Shown here piece after piece: positions 37,778 to 45,742 of a stretch of 64,000 nt of DNA. A program made the position numbers and the translations under genes. The notes below the pieces were generated by a model, which was not told the DNA's origin, made no database searches, and saw only the letters and a list, made by a program, of their open reading frames with translations. The stretch's first letter is position 1. Each line of letters begins with the position of its first letter. Origin of the DNA: Bradyrhizobium sp. MOS003 (lineage in GTDB: Bacteria > Pseudomonadota > Alphaproteobacteria > Rhizobiales > Xanthobacteraceae); NCBI RefSeq assembly GCF_003020125.1, contig NZ_PYFW01000004.1, positions 1 through 64,000 on the forward strand. The letters are read 5' to 3'.

Positions 37778-38707
37778 ATGCGTGTCCGGCTCGGTCTCAT
37801 GGTGCTGCTCGCCGCGCTGACCGCGACGGTGAGTGCTGCGGCTGAGGACGGTCCGGCCTGGGAGGTTTGCGTGGGGCTGACCAGCACGCCGGACCAGCGG
37901 GTCAAGGCCTGCTCCACCGTGATCGACACCGGGAGCGAGACCGGCAAGCGGCTCGCCGGTGCCTATTGCAATCGGGGGCATGGTCTCACCGAGAAGCGCG
38001 AACTCGAAGCCGCGCTGTCCGATCTCGACGAAGCCGTCAGGCTCGACCCCAGCTATGCCTGCGCCTACAACAATCGCGGTCGCGTCTACAGCTTCAAGCG
38101 CGATTATGATCGCGCCATTGCCGATTACGACCAGGCCATCAAGCTCGATCCGTCGCTGGCGCTGGCCTATAGCAATCGCGGCGAGTCCCGCTTCAACAAG
38201 GGCGACCTCGACGGCGCCTTTGCCGATTTCGAAGCGGCGATCAAGCGCGACCCGAACTACGCAATGGCCTATGGCAATCGCGGCCTTGTCTATTACCGCA
38301 AGCGCGACATGGCCCATGCGATCGCCGACTATACGATGCGGATCAAGCTTGCCCCCGATCTGCTCGCCTATATCGATCGCGGCAACGTCTACCGGGACAG
38401 CGAGCAGCTCGACCGTGCGGCCGCGGACTATGGCGAGGCGATCCGCGTCGCGCCGACCGACGCGCGCGGCTGGCGCAATCGCGGCATGATCCGCCTCTAC
38501 CAGGGCGACAACAAGGGCGGCCTGTCCGACTACGACAAGGCGCTGTCGTACGATCCCTCCGACGTTTATTCCTGGAGCAATCGCGTGCAGGCCCGGTCGC
38601 GGCTCGGCGACAAGCAGGGAGCGATCGCCGATTTCCGGAAGGCGCTTGAACTGAAGCCCGGCCTGGCGTCCGCGCAGGACTCGTTGCGGAAGCTCGGAGC
38701 GCTGTAA
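37778..38707 (+). CDS. TPR-repeat secreted protein
   Basis: A 309-residue protein with a signal peptide (GLMVLLAALTATVSAAAE) and about seven tetratricopeptide repeats (for example YACAYNNRGRVYSFKRDY, LALAYSNRGESRFNKGD and AMAYGNRGLVYYRKRDM). TPRs mediate protein contacts; the partner is unknown. It is divergent from the acetyltransferase gene. Confidence 0.88.
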   Translation: MRVRLGLMVLLAALTATVSAAAEDGPAWEVCVGLTSTPDQRVKACSTVIDTGSETGKRLAGAYCNRGHGLTEKRELEAALSDLDEAVRLDPSYACAYNNRGRVYSFKRDYDRAIADYDQAIKLDPSLALAYSNRGESRFNKGDLDGAFADFEAAIKRDPNYAMAYGNRGLVYYRKRDMAHAIADYTMRIKLAPDLLAYIDRGNVYRDSEQLDRAAADYGEAIRVAPTDARGWRNRGMIRLYQGDNKGGLSDYDKALSYDPSDVYSWSNRVQARSRLGDKQGAIADFRKALELKPGLASAQDSLRKLGAL

Positions 38708-38720
38708 TAAGGCGGTCTGC

Positions 38721-39080
38721 TCAATCGACTGCTTTGGCGAGCCTGGAATCTTCGGGCTGCTGCGGCGGGCGCAGGCATCCCTGGCAGATGACCAGGGCGC
38801 GGTTGACCCTGGCATCCTGCTCGGCCTCGCTGGCGTCCTGTGCCTGCCACCATTCCTTCGACTGGGGCTGGAGCCCGGCCTGTGATGTGTTGCGCTCGGA
38901 TCGGGCGGCGGCGCGGGCTGGTCGAGAGGCTGCACGCGGCCGATTGGGATCCTCGCCCGCGCCATCCCAGGCATAGCGGCCGGGCCTGAAGGCGGCATCG
39001 GAGGCCAGATGCGCCTGAGGCGCCACGGCACATCCGGCGAGCGCCAGCGACAACAGGAGGAAGGCGGGCGCTTTGATCAT
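38721..39080 (-). CDS. Small lipoprotein
   Basis: A 119-residue protein with the lipobox LALAGC (Cys about 17) after MIKAPAFLLLSLALAG, so it is probably a lipoprotein. The rest is Arg/Ala-rich with a QARVNRALVICQGCLRPP block near the end. Family unknown. It is convergent with the TPR gene, whose stop lies 13 bases away. I chose the ATG at 39080 over 39176. Confidence 0.72.
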   Translation of the reverse strand: MIKAPAFLLLSLALAGCAVAPQAHLASDAAFRPGRYAWDGAGEDPNRPRAASRPARAAARSERNTSQAGLQPQSKEWWQAQDASEAEQDARVNRALVICQGCLRPPQQPEDSRLAKAVD

Positions 39081-39174
39081 GATGTGGCACTCTATACGCG
39101 AGAACCGGGCGAGGGTGCGCCGATCATGTTTAAGATTCCCTGAATGATTGCGGCGGCGTCGGCGACGAACGCGC

Positions 39175-39586
39175 ATGCGTTATTTGATGTTTCTGCTCGC
39201 TCTGTTCGTGTCCGCCGCGCGAGGACGGCGGCGAGGTGACCTTTGCGCCCGATACGGTACGCAAGATCGATCTCACCGGTGACGGCCGCGACGACTACAT
39301 CGTCGACTTCAGCGAGACCAAATGCGGAGATCGCGAGACGACCTATTGCGGAACAGGCGGCTGCATCATCAAGATCCTGGTGACGTTGCCCGATGGCGGC
39401 GTTCGCGAGGTGTTCGACGGCCATGTCCGCAGCTACAAGATCACGCCGCCGCCGGTGAAGCGCGGGGCCGCGCGCAGCATTCGCTTCGATCTGCATGGCA
39501 GCATCTGCGGCGGCTTTGGTCCGCAGGCCTGCGTTAAGCGGAAGGCGATTACGGCAACGCCGTTTGCGTTCAGAGATTCGCGATAG
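39175..39586 (+). pseudogene. Secreted hypothetical protein with a probable frameshift after the signal peptide
   Basis: A signal peptide begins at the ATG at 39175 (MRYLMFLLALFVSAA), but after about 39219 that frame turns into Arg-rich nonsense. The next frame, from 39221 on, reads EDGGEVTFAPDTVRKIDL and continues to 39586 (TGDGRDDYIVDFSETKC, CIIKILVTLPDGG). Dropping one base at 39220 joins the two into a normal secreted protein of about 136 residues. Either a real frameshift or a sequencing error. If the mature part is translated alone it would start at the GTG at 39236. Confidence 0.65.
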
Positions 39587-39655
39587 AGCAGTCCGGCCCT
39601 GCCGATTTCGGCTTTTCGCCTTGATTGAGGCGGCCCTGGAGTGCAATCCTACGTG

Positions 39656-39919
39656 ATGACCTCCAAATCGGTCGATGACTACAAGATCGCCGAGGGCGAA
39701 CGTAACATTGGGAATCGCTACAGGCCTACTGGCAACGTGACGATCACGAGTGACATTCCATTCTCAAGCGCGCACGCTTGCCTGGCAGCGACGCGAAACT
39801 TCATCACCGCCGTCGAGCATCGGGGCTACGGGGGCTACAGCTTCTGGTGCATGGACGAGGCGCCCCAGGAGCTGTGGCCGCTTCTCGAAGATCTTCCGCC
39901 AGCTGTCAGCAGAGCTTGA
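39656..39919 (+). CDS. Small hypothetical protein
   Basis: An 87-residue protein starting MTSKSVDDYKIAEGE, with SSAHACLAATRNFITAVEH and GYSFWCMDEAPQELW. It looks protein-like but I do not recognise it. Codon use is less GC-rich than its neighbours, hinting at an acquired gene. The frame also allows a GTG start at 39641. Its stop is 9 bases from the end of the amidase gene on the other strand. Confidence 0.5.
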   Translation: MTSKSVDDYKIAEGERNIGNRYRPTGNVTITSDIPFSSAHACLAATRNFITAVEHRGYGGYSFWCMDEAPQELWPLLEDLPPAVSRA

Positions 39920-39928
39920 GAGCTGGCG

Positions 39929-40504
39929 TCACGAGGAGACGAGGTCGAGATGTTCGCCGCCGTGCCGCTCGGCGAGCAGCTCCTTCACCTTTTCGACGAA
40001 CTTGTTCTTGACGACCGTCTTTCCCGGGCAGGCGTGCGTCGTTAACGGATCTTCCTTATGGAGTTTCATCGTATCCGGATCGAGGCCGAGCACCGCGGAC
40101 ATCGTCGCGACCGCTGCAACGGCGTTCCTTTGAACGCGCAATCCACGACCGGAATTGAATTCATCGCGGTCGTAATCGCCAAGCATCTCAAATCCCAAGG
40201 CAGTCTTGTTATAGGAGGGAGAATGGACGCCTGACATGGTCAGGGGAGTGAAGACCCAGATCTGCTTGTCGTCGATGAAAAGATGCGGACCGGCTTTCCA
40301 GTGCTGCTGATCTCTGTAAAAGCCCTCCAGATTTAGAATGTGCTGTTTCGTAAACCCATTGGGCCGCTGCGCGAGTGTTGGCACCGCCGTGTTGTGAAGA
40401 ACAATGAATGCAGGCCGCCATCCGGACCATCGCAGAGCGTGCGCGTAGCTGTCGAACTCATCTGCGGCATAGGCGGTACCAACTATTCCCTTCCATTCCA
40501 CCAT
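39929..40504 (-). CDS. N-acetylmuramoyl-L-alanine amidase (amidase_2/PGRP type)
   Basis: The 191-residue protein matches amidases that cut between muramic acid and the peptide. Likely zinc ligands are His37 (FIVLHNTAV), His149 (MKLHKED) and Cys159 (TTHACPGKT); GFEMLGDYDRDEF supplies the usual acidic region. There is no signal peptide and no membrane segment, so the form is like phage endolysins and AmpD-type cytosolic enzymes. No holin or other phage gene is seen nearby. A GGGAGAAAG ribosome site precedes the ATG. Confidence 0.85.
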   Translation of the reverse strand: MVEWKGIVGTAYAADEFDSYAHALRWSGWRPAFIVLHNTAVPTLAQRPNGFTKQHILNLEGFYRDQQHWKAGPHLFIDDKQIWVFTPLTMSGVHSPSYNKTALGFEMLGDYDRDEFNSGRGLRVQRNAVAAVATMSAVLGLDPDTMKLHKEDPLTTHACPGKTVVKNKFVEKVKELLAERHGGEHLDLVSS

Positions 40505-40812
40505 GACTTTCTCCCAAAAAAAGTTTGTAAAAATTTCAGTCGCAAATGCGTGCCGGACGGGCCACCTGTCTTCAAAGCACCGGGAGGTCCGGGGCGGTCT
40601 GGCAACTTAAAATGGTAGGGCGAAAATCGTCGCGTTGCAAGGAACATGGGCGCTGCCGCGGCTCGTTCAGGCAGCACAGCGAGATGTGCGGGTGCTTCAG
40701 AGCAGCCGAGGTTTGATGTCGAAGCCGCCTTGCAGGGGCGCGGGCGATGGCGATAAATGGGCTGACATGAGCCGGCCGCCAGCGCGCCGTTCGGCCTCGA
40801 AGAGGATTCCCC
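40505..40812. other. Intergenic region between divergent amidase and acyl-CoA synthetase genes
   Basis: No gene is supported in these 308 bases. A poly-A/T stretch near 40515-40535 on the amidase side and a GAGGA site just before 40813 mark the two gene starts. No repeat or hairpin of note was seen. Confidence 0.5.
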
Positions 40813-42420
40813 ATGCAGCCCCTGCGTATGTCCCGCCGCGTCATGAATCTCGCTTACATGCTGACCCAGAATGCGCGGCGGCATGGCGCGCGTCCCGGGT
40901 TCGTATGGGGAGACAAATCCTGGAGCTGGCGCGAGATCGATGCGCAAGTCTCGGCGCTGGCGGTTGCGCTCGCCGCGCGCGGCATCGCCAAGGGCGACCG
41001 TATTCTGGTCCATTCCAAGAATGGCGACGAGATGTTTGTCTCGATGTTCGCCGCGTTCCGGCTCGGCGCGGTCTGGGTGCCCACCAATTTTCGCCTGATG
41101 CCGGATGAGGTCACCTATCTCGCGGAGGCCTCCGGCGCCAAGGCGTTCCTGTGCCATGTCGATTTTCCCGAGCACGCAGCGGCCGTGAAGGGGGGCGCGC
41201 TGGAGTTCACCTGGAGCGTCGACGGCAAGGCTTCGTTCGGCGAGCGCTCGGTTGCCGATGCCATTGCATCGCAAGCCGGCGCCAATTTCGCGAACGTCGA
41301 TGTCGAGCACGACGATCCCTGCTGGTTCTTCTTTACATCGGGCACGACAGGCCGCTCCAAGGCCGCGGTGCTGACCCACGGCCAGATGGGCTTTGTGATC
41401 ACCAACCATCTCGCCGATCTGACGCCCGGCGTCACCGAGAATGACGCCTCGCTGGTGGTGGCGCCGCTGTCGCATGGCGCCGGCGTGCATCAGCTGGTGC
41501 AGACCGCGCGCGGCGTCTGCACCGTCTTGTTGCCGACCGAGAAATTCGACATCAACGAGGCGTTCCGCCTGATCGAGACGCATCGGGTCGCCAATCTCTT
41601 CACCGTGCCGACGATCCTGAAGATGATGGTCGAGCACCCCGCCGTCGACAAATACGATCACTCCTCGCTGCGTCACGTGATCTATGCGGGGGCGCCGATG
41701 TATCGCGAGGACCAGAAGACCGCGCTGAGAAAACTCGGCAAGGTCATCGTGCAGTATTTCGGCCTCGGCGAGGTCACCGGCAACATCACCGTGTTGCCCG
41801 CCGCGCTGCACGATCCCGAGGACGGCCCGCATGCCAAGATCGGCACCTGTGGCTTCGAGCGTACCGGCATGCAGGTCTCGATCCAGGACGACGAGGGCCG
41901 CGAACTCGCGGCCAACCAGAGCGGCGAGATCTGCGTGATCGGGCCTGCCGTGCTCGCAGGCTACTACAACAATCCCGAGGCCAACGCGAAGGCGTTCCGC
42001 AACGGCTGGTTCCGCACCGGCGATCTCGGCCACATGGACGAGGAGGGGTTCATCTACATCACGGGGCGCGCCTCCGACATGTACATCTCCGGCGGCTCCA
42101 ACATCTATCCGCGCGAGATCGAGGAGAAGATCCTGACGCATCCCGCGGTCGGCGAGGTCGCCGTGCTCGGCGTACCCGATGCGACATGGGGGGAGGTCGG
42201 CGTCGCCGTGTGCGTTGCGCGTGAAGGGGCGAAGGCGGTGAGCGAGGCGGAGATGGCGGCGTTCCTGTCGCCGAAGGTACCGCGCTACAAGATGCCGAAG
42301 CGCTTCTTCTTCTGGGAAGCTTTGCCGAAGTCGGGCTATGGCAAGATCCCCAAACGCATGGTGCGCGACGAACTCGAGGCGCGCGGGCTGCTCGATCTCG
42401 ACACGACGAAGGCGGGCTGA
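40813..42420 (+). CDS. AMP-forming acyl-CoA synthetase
   Basis: The 535-residue enzyme activates a carboxylic acid with ATP and joins it to CoA. It has the A3 P-loop FFFTSGTTGRSKAAV near residue 175, YFGLGEVTGN, the GWFRTGDLGHM motif, and the A10 lysine in LPKSGYGKIPKRM near the end. The substrate (fatty or aryl acid) cannot be told. GAGGA lies ahead of the ATG. It is followed after 6 bases by the PPC-domain gene, so they are probably an operon. Confidence 0.93.
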   Translation: MQPLRMSRRVMNLAYMLTQNARRHGARPGFVWGDKSWSWREIDAQVSALAVALAARGIAKGDRILVHSKNGDEMFVSMFAAFRLGAVWVPTNFRLMPDEVTYLAEASGAKAFLCHVDFPEHAAAVKGGALEFTWSVDGKASFGERSVADAIASQAGANFANVDVEHDDPCWFFFTSGTTGRSKAAVLTHGQMGFVITNHLADLTPGVTENDASLVVAPLSHGAGVHQLVQTARGVCTVLLPTEKFDINEAFRLIETHRVANLFTVPTILKMMVEHPAVDKYDHSSLRHVIYAGAPMYREDQKTALRKLGKVIVQYFGLGEVTGNITVLPAALHDPEDGPHAKIGTCGFERTGMQVSIQDDEGRELAANQSGEICVIGPAVLAGYYNNPEANAKAFRNGWFRTGDLGHMDEEGFIYITGRASDMYISGGSNIYPREIEEKILTHPAVGEVAVLGVPDATWGEVGVAVCVAREGAKAVSEAEMAAFLSPKVPRYKMPKRFFFWEALPKSGYGKIPKRMVRDELEARGLLDLDTTKAG

Positions 42421-42426
42421 GCTCAG

Positions 42427-43290
42427 GTGATGCGGAGTATCAAGCAGCCGGGCGCGCCCGTCGCGGAACGTATCCAATGGGTGGAGGCGAGGGGACGCGC
42501 CTTCGCGTTCACGCTTCAGGCAGGTCTGCCGCTGCTGGAAGCCGCGCGGCGCGGCTTTGCGGCGGAGGGTTTCACGAGCGGCGTGCTCAACTTCCGGAGC
42601 GGCGCGCTCGGGCCGTTCGCTTATGTCATGCCGGCACTGTCGAAGGACGGTGAGAACGCGGCGTTCTACAGCGATACGTACCGGCCCGGCGGCCCGACGC
42701 GCACCAGGCTCGGCAGCATGACGCTCGGCACGCGCGACGGTGCGCCGTTCTTTCACTGCCATGGCCTGTGGACGGAAGCGGACGGCAAGGCGAGTGGCGG
42801 CCATATGCTGCCGGACGAGACCGTCGTCGCGCAGCCGTTCGAGGTCGAGGCTTTCGGCCTCGACGGCGCGATGTTCACCGCGGAGCCCGATCCCGAGACC
42901 AATTTCAAGCTGTTCGGGCCGGTGGCGGCCGCGCGCACCGGCGCACGCGCCACGAGCCGTGCTTTCGCGCTGCGGCTGCGTCCCAATCAGGATTTTGCCG
43001 GCTCGCTCGAAGGCTTCTGCCGCGCGCACGGTATCGGGCGCGCGAAGATCCATGGCGGCGTCGGCTCGACCATCGGCGCGCGCTTCAGCCATGGCGGCGT
43101 GACCGAACCGTTTGCGACCGAGCTTGCGGTGACGGCCGGGTTGGTCGCGCCCGGGCCCTCCGGCGCGCTCGAAGCTGCGCTCGACGTCGCGCTGATCGAC
43201 TACACCGGCGGCCTGGCGGAGGGACGCCTGGTCCGCGGCGACAATCCCGTGCTGATGACCATGGAGCTGGTGCTGGAGGCGCTGGACTAG
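42427..43290 (+). CDS. Two-domain PPC (DUF296) protein
   Basis: The 287-residue protein has two copies of the PPC (DUF296) fold: the first around FTSGVLNFRSGALGPFA and FFHCHGLWTEADGKASGGH, and the second around GRAKIHGGVGSTIGARF and DVALIDYTGGLAEGRL. In single-domain members the His-rich GxHxH-like block binds metal; the first domain keeps CHG and GGH, while the second looks degenerate. Function is unknown. It follows the acyl-CoA synthetase closely. The start is a GTG or the ATG next to it. Confidence 0.85.
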   Translation: MMRSIKQPGAPVAERIQWVEARGRAFAFTLQAGLPLLEAARRGFAAEGFTSGVLNFRSGALGPFAYVMPALSKDGENAAFYSDTYRPGGPTRTRLGSMTLGTRDGAPFFHCHGLWTEADGKASGGHMLPDETVVAQPFEVEAFGLDGAMFTAEPDPETNFKLFGPVAAARTGARATSRAFALRLRPNQDFAGSLEGFCRAHGIGRAKIHGGVGSTIGARFSHGGVTEPFATELAVTAGLVAPGPSGALEAALDVALIDYTGGLAEGRLVRGDNPVLMTMELVLEALD

Positions 43291-43386
43291 GCTGCGGTTT
43301 GGATCTGTCGGTCGCAGGTCAAGCCACTTCCCCGGCGTTGTCGTTCCTGATACGTTCTTCGGAGGGACGTGCAGGGAGCGGCGGAG

Positions 43387-44139
43387 ATGCGAGGACGACA
43401 GCGCGATATCAGATTACCGGCGCCCTATCTCCGGCGCGTCTGGCTCGACCGTGCACTGGTCTCTGACTGGGACGCTTATCCCTACTGTCTTCCGATCTTC
43501 AGCGAAGACTTCGACCTCAGCTTCGACACCGCGATCACCATCATCGTTGGCGAGAATGGCACCGGCAAATCGACCATCCTCGAGGGGATCGCAGCGCTCG
43601 CCGGTTATGACGACGCCGGCGGCGGCAAGGGCTATCGTCCGGTCGATCATTCCCATGCGCGCGAGATCATGGGCGGCGAATTGTCGGCCGCGCTTCGCGC
43701 CGGTTGGGTGCCGAAGATCACCAACGGCTGGTTTTTCCGCGCCGAGACCTTTTTCTCCGTTGCACGATATCTCGACGAAGTTTCGGACATGCCGCCGGAT
43801 TTCCTGTCCTACTCCCACGGCGAGGGCTTTCTGCGCTTCTTCCAGGAGCGATGCCAGAAGCAGGGCATTTTCATCTTCGACGAACCCGAATCAGCGCTGT
43901 CGCCGGCGCGACAGATGGAGTTTCTGAAGCTGCTGCATCGCATGGATTCGTCGCGCAATTGCCAGGTCATCATGGCGACCCATTCGCCGATGCTGATGGC
44001 CTATCCGAACGCGCGATTGCTGCGGTTGACGAAGTACGGCCTCGAGCCCGTGACGGTGGAGGAGACGGATCATTACCGGGTCATGCGCGAATTCTGCAAT
44101 GATCCGCGCGGGTTCGTCGAAGCGACGCTGGCGGAATAG
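43387..44139 (+). CDS. AAA-family ATPase, AbcC/RecF-like
   Basis: The 250-residue ATPase has Walker A GENGTGKST, the signature-like SYSHGEGFLRFF, Walker B IFIFDEPESALSP and the MATHSPMLM switch. It matches small ABC-type ATPases (COG3910) often found with toxin, OLD-like or DNA maintenance roles; here no partner is visible. The GTG at 43369 also has a good ribosome site, so the start is uncertain. Confidence 0.88.
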   Translation: MRGRQRDIRLPAPYLRRVWLDRALVSDWDAYPYCLPIFSEDFDLSFDTAITIIVGENGTGKSTILEGIAALAGYDDAGGGKGYRPVDHSHAREIMGGELSAALRAGWVPKITNGWFFRAETFFSVARYLDEVSDMPPDFLSYSHGEGFLRFFQERCQKQGIFIFDEPESALSPARQMEFLKLLHRMDSSRNCQVIMATHSPMLMAYPNARLLRLTKYGLEPVTVEETDHYRVMREFCNDPRGFVEATLAE

Positions 44140-44186
44140 ACGGGCGCGATCTGTTCTCGCTCTTTTCCTCGTCGCCGCGAGTGCCG

Positions 44187-44255
44187 CGAAGCAATCCAGA
44201 ATCCTTCTGCGGCGGCAGTCTGGATTGCTTCGTCGCAAGGGCTCCTCGCAATGAC
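44187..44255. repeat. Palindromic intergenic repeat (copy 2)
   Basis: The arms CGAAGCAATCCAGA and TCTGGATTGCTTCG and the end CTCGCAATGAC match the element at 413-497. Confidence 0.8.
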
Positions 44256-44282
44256 GCTGGTCGGAAGAGGCATCCTCCGCTC

Positions 44283-44420
44283 TCGAGTCCCGGACGCGCT
44301 GCAACGCCTTTAGCGTTGCTGCGCAGAGCCGGGACCCAGGAGGCCGAGCCACGTGCCGCTGCGTGGGCCCCGGCTCTGCAGCGCATCACTTCGTGCTGCG
44401 CAGCGTCCGGGGCACGAGAG
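44283..44420. repeat. Dispersed repeat modules with inverted arms
   Basis: Two modules face each other: CCCGGACGC to GCCGGGACCC, then GGCCCCGGCTCTGCAGCGC to GCGTCCGGGGCACGAGAG. The second matches the module at 530-640 in reverse. Confidence 0.6.
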
Positions 44421-44439
44421 CTGTATCCATCCCATGATT

Positions 44440-44930
44440 TTCGTTCTCGCGGCACATCGTGCCCGAGCTTTTGCTTCGGTTGCGGCCCTCAGAAGTGCCG
44501 AGGGCGCAGGGAAGGCCGGGTGCCGGCTGGCACCCGCGGTCCACTGTGCGAAAGCGTGTGCTTAAAAAGTTGCACAGCGGCATACAGGTGAAGCCAAACA
44601 TCCGGCCTTCCCTGCGCAGCGGGTTTACGGCTTATGTCGTGCTCTCCCCGGGGAGCGTTGCACTATTGCCCCCGTCGCCTCGCGGATGGCTGATGCACGA
44701 GCCCGGTTGGGCTGCCTGCATCACCGCAAGACTTGGCGCACAGACCCCGGGCGCCAGGACCACACGATTTTGCCGTACGCAGGCTACACCGGTCGTGTGC
44801 GCGCCGGTCCTTGCTCACGGTGTGACCCGCCCTGCAAACCACCTTCGCGCCGACGCAGCCTGCGTCCACCACGTCCCATCCCGCGTTCGTGACGATCGCG
44901 ATACGCCCCTCGGCCCGGGACGGGATGGGT
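44440..44930 (+). repeat. Long dispersed repeat, copy B
   Basis: The left part, to about 44660, matches the reverse complement of 1-240, with a 39-base identical core at 44504-44542. The right part continues as GC-rich DNA with no coding signal to about 44930. It resembles long intergenic repeats that I recall from Bradyrhizobium genomes, but this cannot be checked here. Confidence 0.65.
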
Positions 44931-45158
44931 TTTTATACGATAATCCGAAGTTCTGATAAAGAGAAATATTTTCGTGCGGCGGCGTTGACCCTGCCATGGG
45001 TGTTTTGCCCGCCGGGCCGCGCAACGGGTTGTGGGTGGGCGGACATCGCCGCCGCAACCACGCCACGAACCGGTCTCCCCTCGGCCCCAAAATGCGCTAG
45101 GATGACCGCAGCGCGCATTCAAGTCGCGCACGATCAACTGGACGTATGAGGAAACGAG

Positions 45159-45740
45159 ATGAGGGTGACGATTGGACGGCGTGCGGCCATGGCGTCGGCG
45201 CTGGCGGTGATTGGGGCGGCAGGCTTGACGGCGACACTGAGCCCGGCTTTTTCACCGGCGGCCTGGGCACATGGGCCGACCCGGCAGAAGGTGCGGGAAT
45301 CCATCGAGATCAACGCGCCGCAGGACAAGGTGTGGGCCGCGATCCGCAACTTTCAGGACATGAGCTGGCTTCCACCCGTCACCAAGACCACGGGCGATAA
45401 GGGCAACGAGGTCGGCGCGACGCGGACGCTGACACTGCAGGGCGGCGCGACGGTCGAGGAGGAGCTCTACAAGTACGAGCCCGACATGCTGAGCTATTCG
45501 TACCGGATCACCAAGGTCGACGTGAAGGTGCTGCCGGTCACCAATTATTCCTCGACGCTGACGGTGTCGCCGGCTTCCGACGGCAAATCGAAGCTGGAAT
45601 GGGCCGGCGCGTTCTACCGCGGCTTTCCCAACAACGATCCGCCGCCGGAACTGAGCGACGAGGCCGCAGTGAAGGCGGTGAGCGGGCTCTACAAGACCGG
45701 TCTCGAAGCGCTGAAGAAGAAGATCGAGAGCGGTAGCTGA
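45159..45740 (+). CDS. SRPBCC-family periplasmic protein, MxaD-like
   Basis: The 193-residue protein has a likely twin-arginine signal (GRRAAMASALAV, then a hydrophobic stretch ending near AAWAHG) and an SRPBCC/START-like domain (ESIEINAPQDKVWAAIRNF, WLPPVTKTTGDKGNEVG). It resembles MxaD, a periplasmic protein of methanol oxidation clusters. The next gene, 2 bases after its stop, encodes a YVTN beta-propeller, a pairing also seen near lanthanide alcohol dehydrogenase genes. No dehydrogenase or cytochrome gene is in the window. Confidence 0.82.
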   Translation: MRVTIGRRAAMASALAVIGAAGLTATLSPAFSPAAWAHGPTRQKVRESIEINAPQDKVWAAIRNFQDMSWLPPVTKTTGDKGNEVGATRTLTLQGGATVEEELYKYEPDMLSYSYRITKVDVKVLPVTNYSSTLTVSPASDGKSKLEWAGAFYRGFPNNDPPPELSDEAAVKAVSGLYKTGLEALKKKIESGS

Positions 45741-45742
45741 TC

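Larger units (their letters stand above)
44140..45158. other. Gene-free repeat block between the AAA ATPase and SRPBCC genes
   Basis: No real gene is supported in these 1,019 bases. From left to right it holds the palindromic repeat at 44187-44255, repeat modules to about 44420, the long dispersed repeat at about 44440-44930, and about 230 bases of less repetitive DNA with an AT-rich patch at 44930-44985, probably the promoter of the following gene pair. Confidence 0.65.

Noticed and set aside
40483..43092. An 869-codon open frame on the minus strand opposite the acyl-CoA synthetase and PPC genes.
   Set aside because: It is an antisense shadow of two well-supported genes, with Arg/His/Ala-rich residues typical of GC-rich shadow frames.
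44387..44956. Several open frames through the repeat block at 44.3-45.1 kb.
   Set aside because: They translate dispersed repeats and share no homology features; the frames are kept open by GC content.
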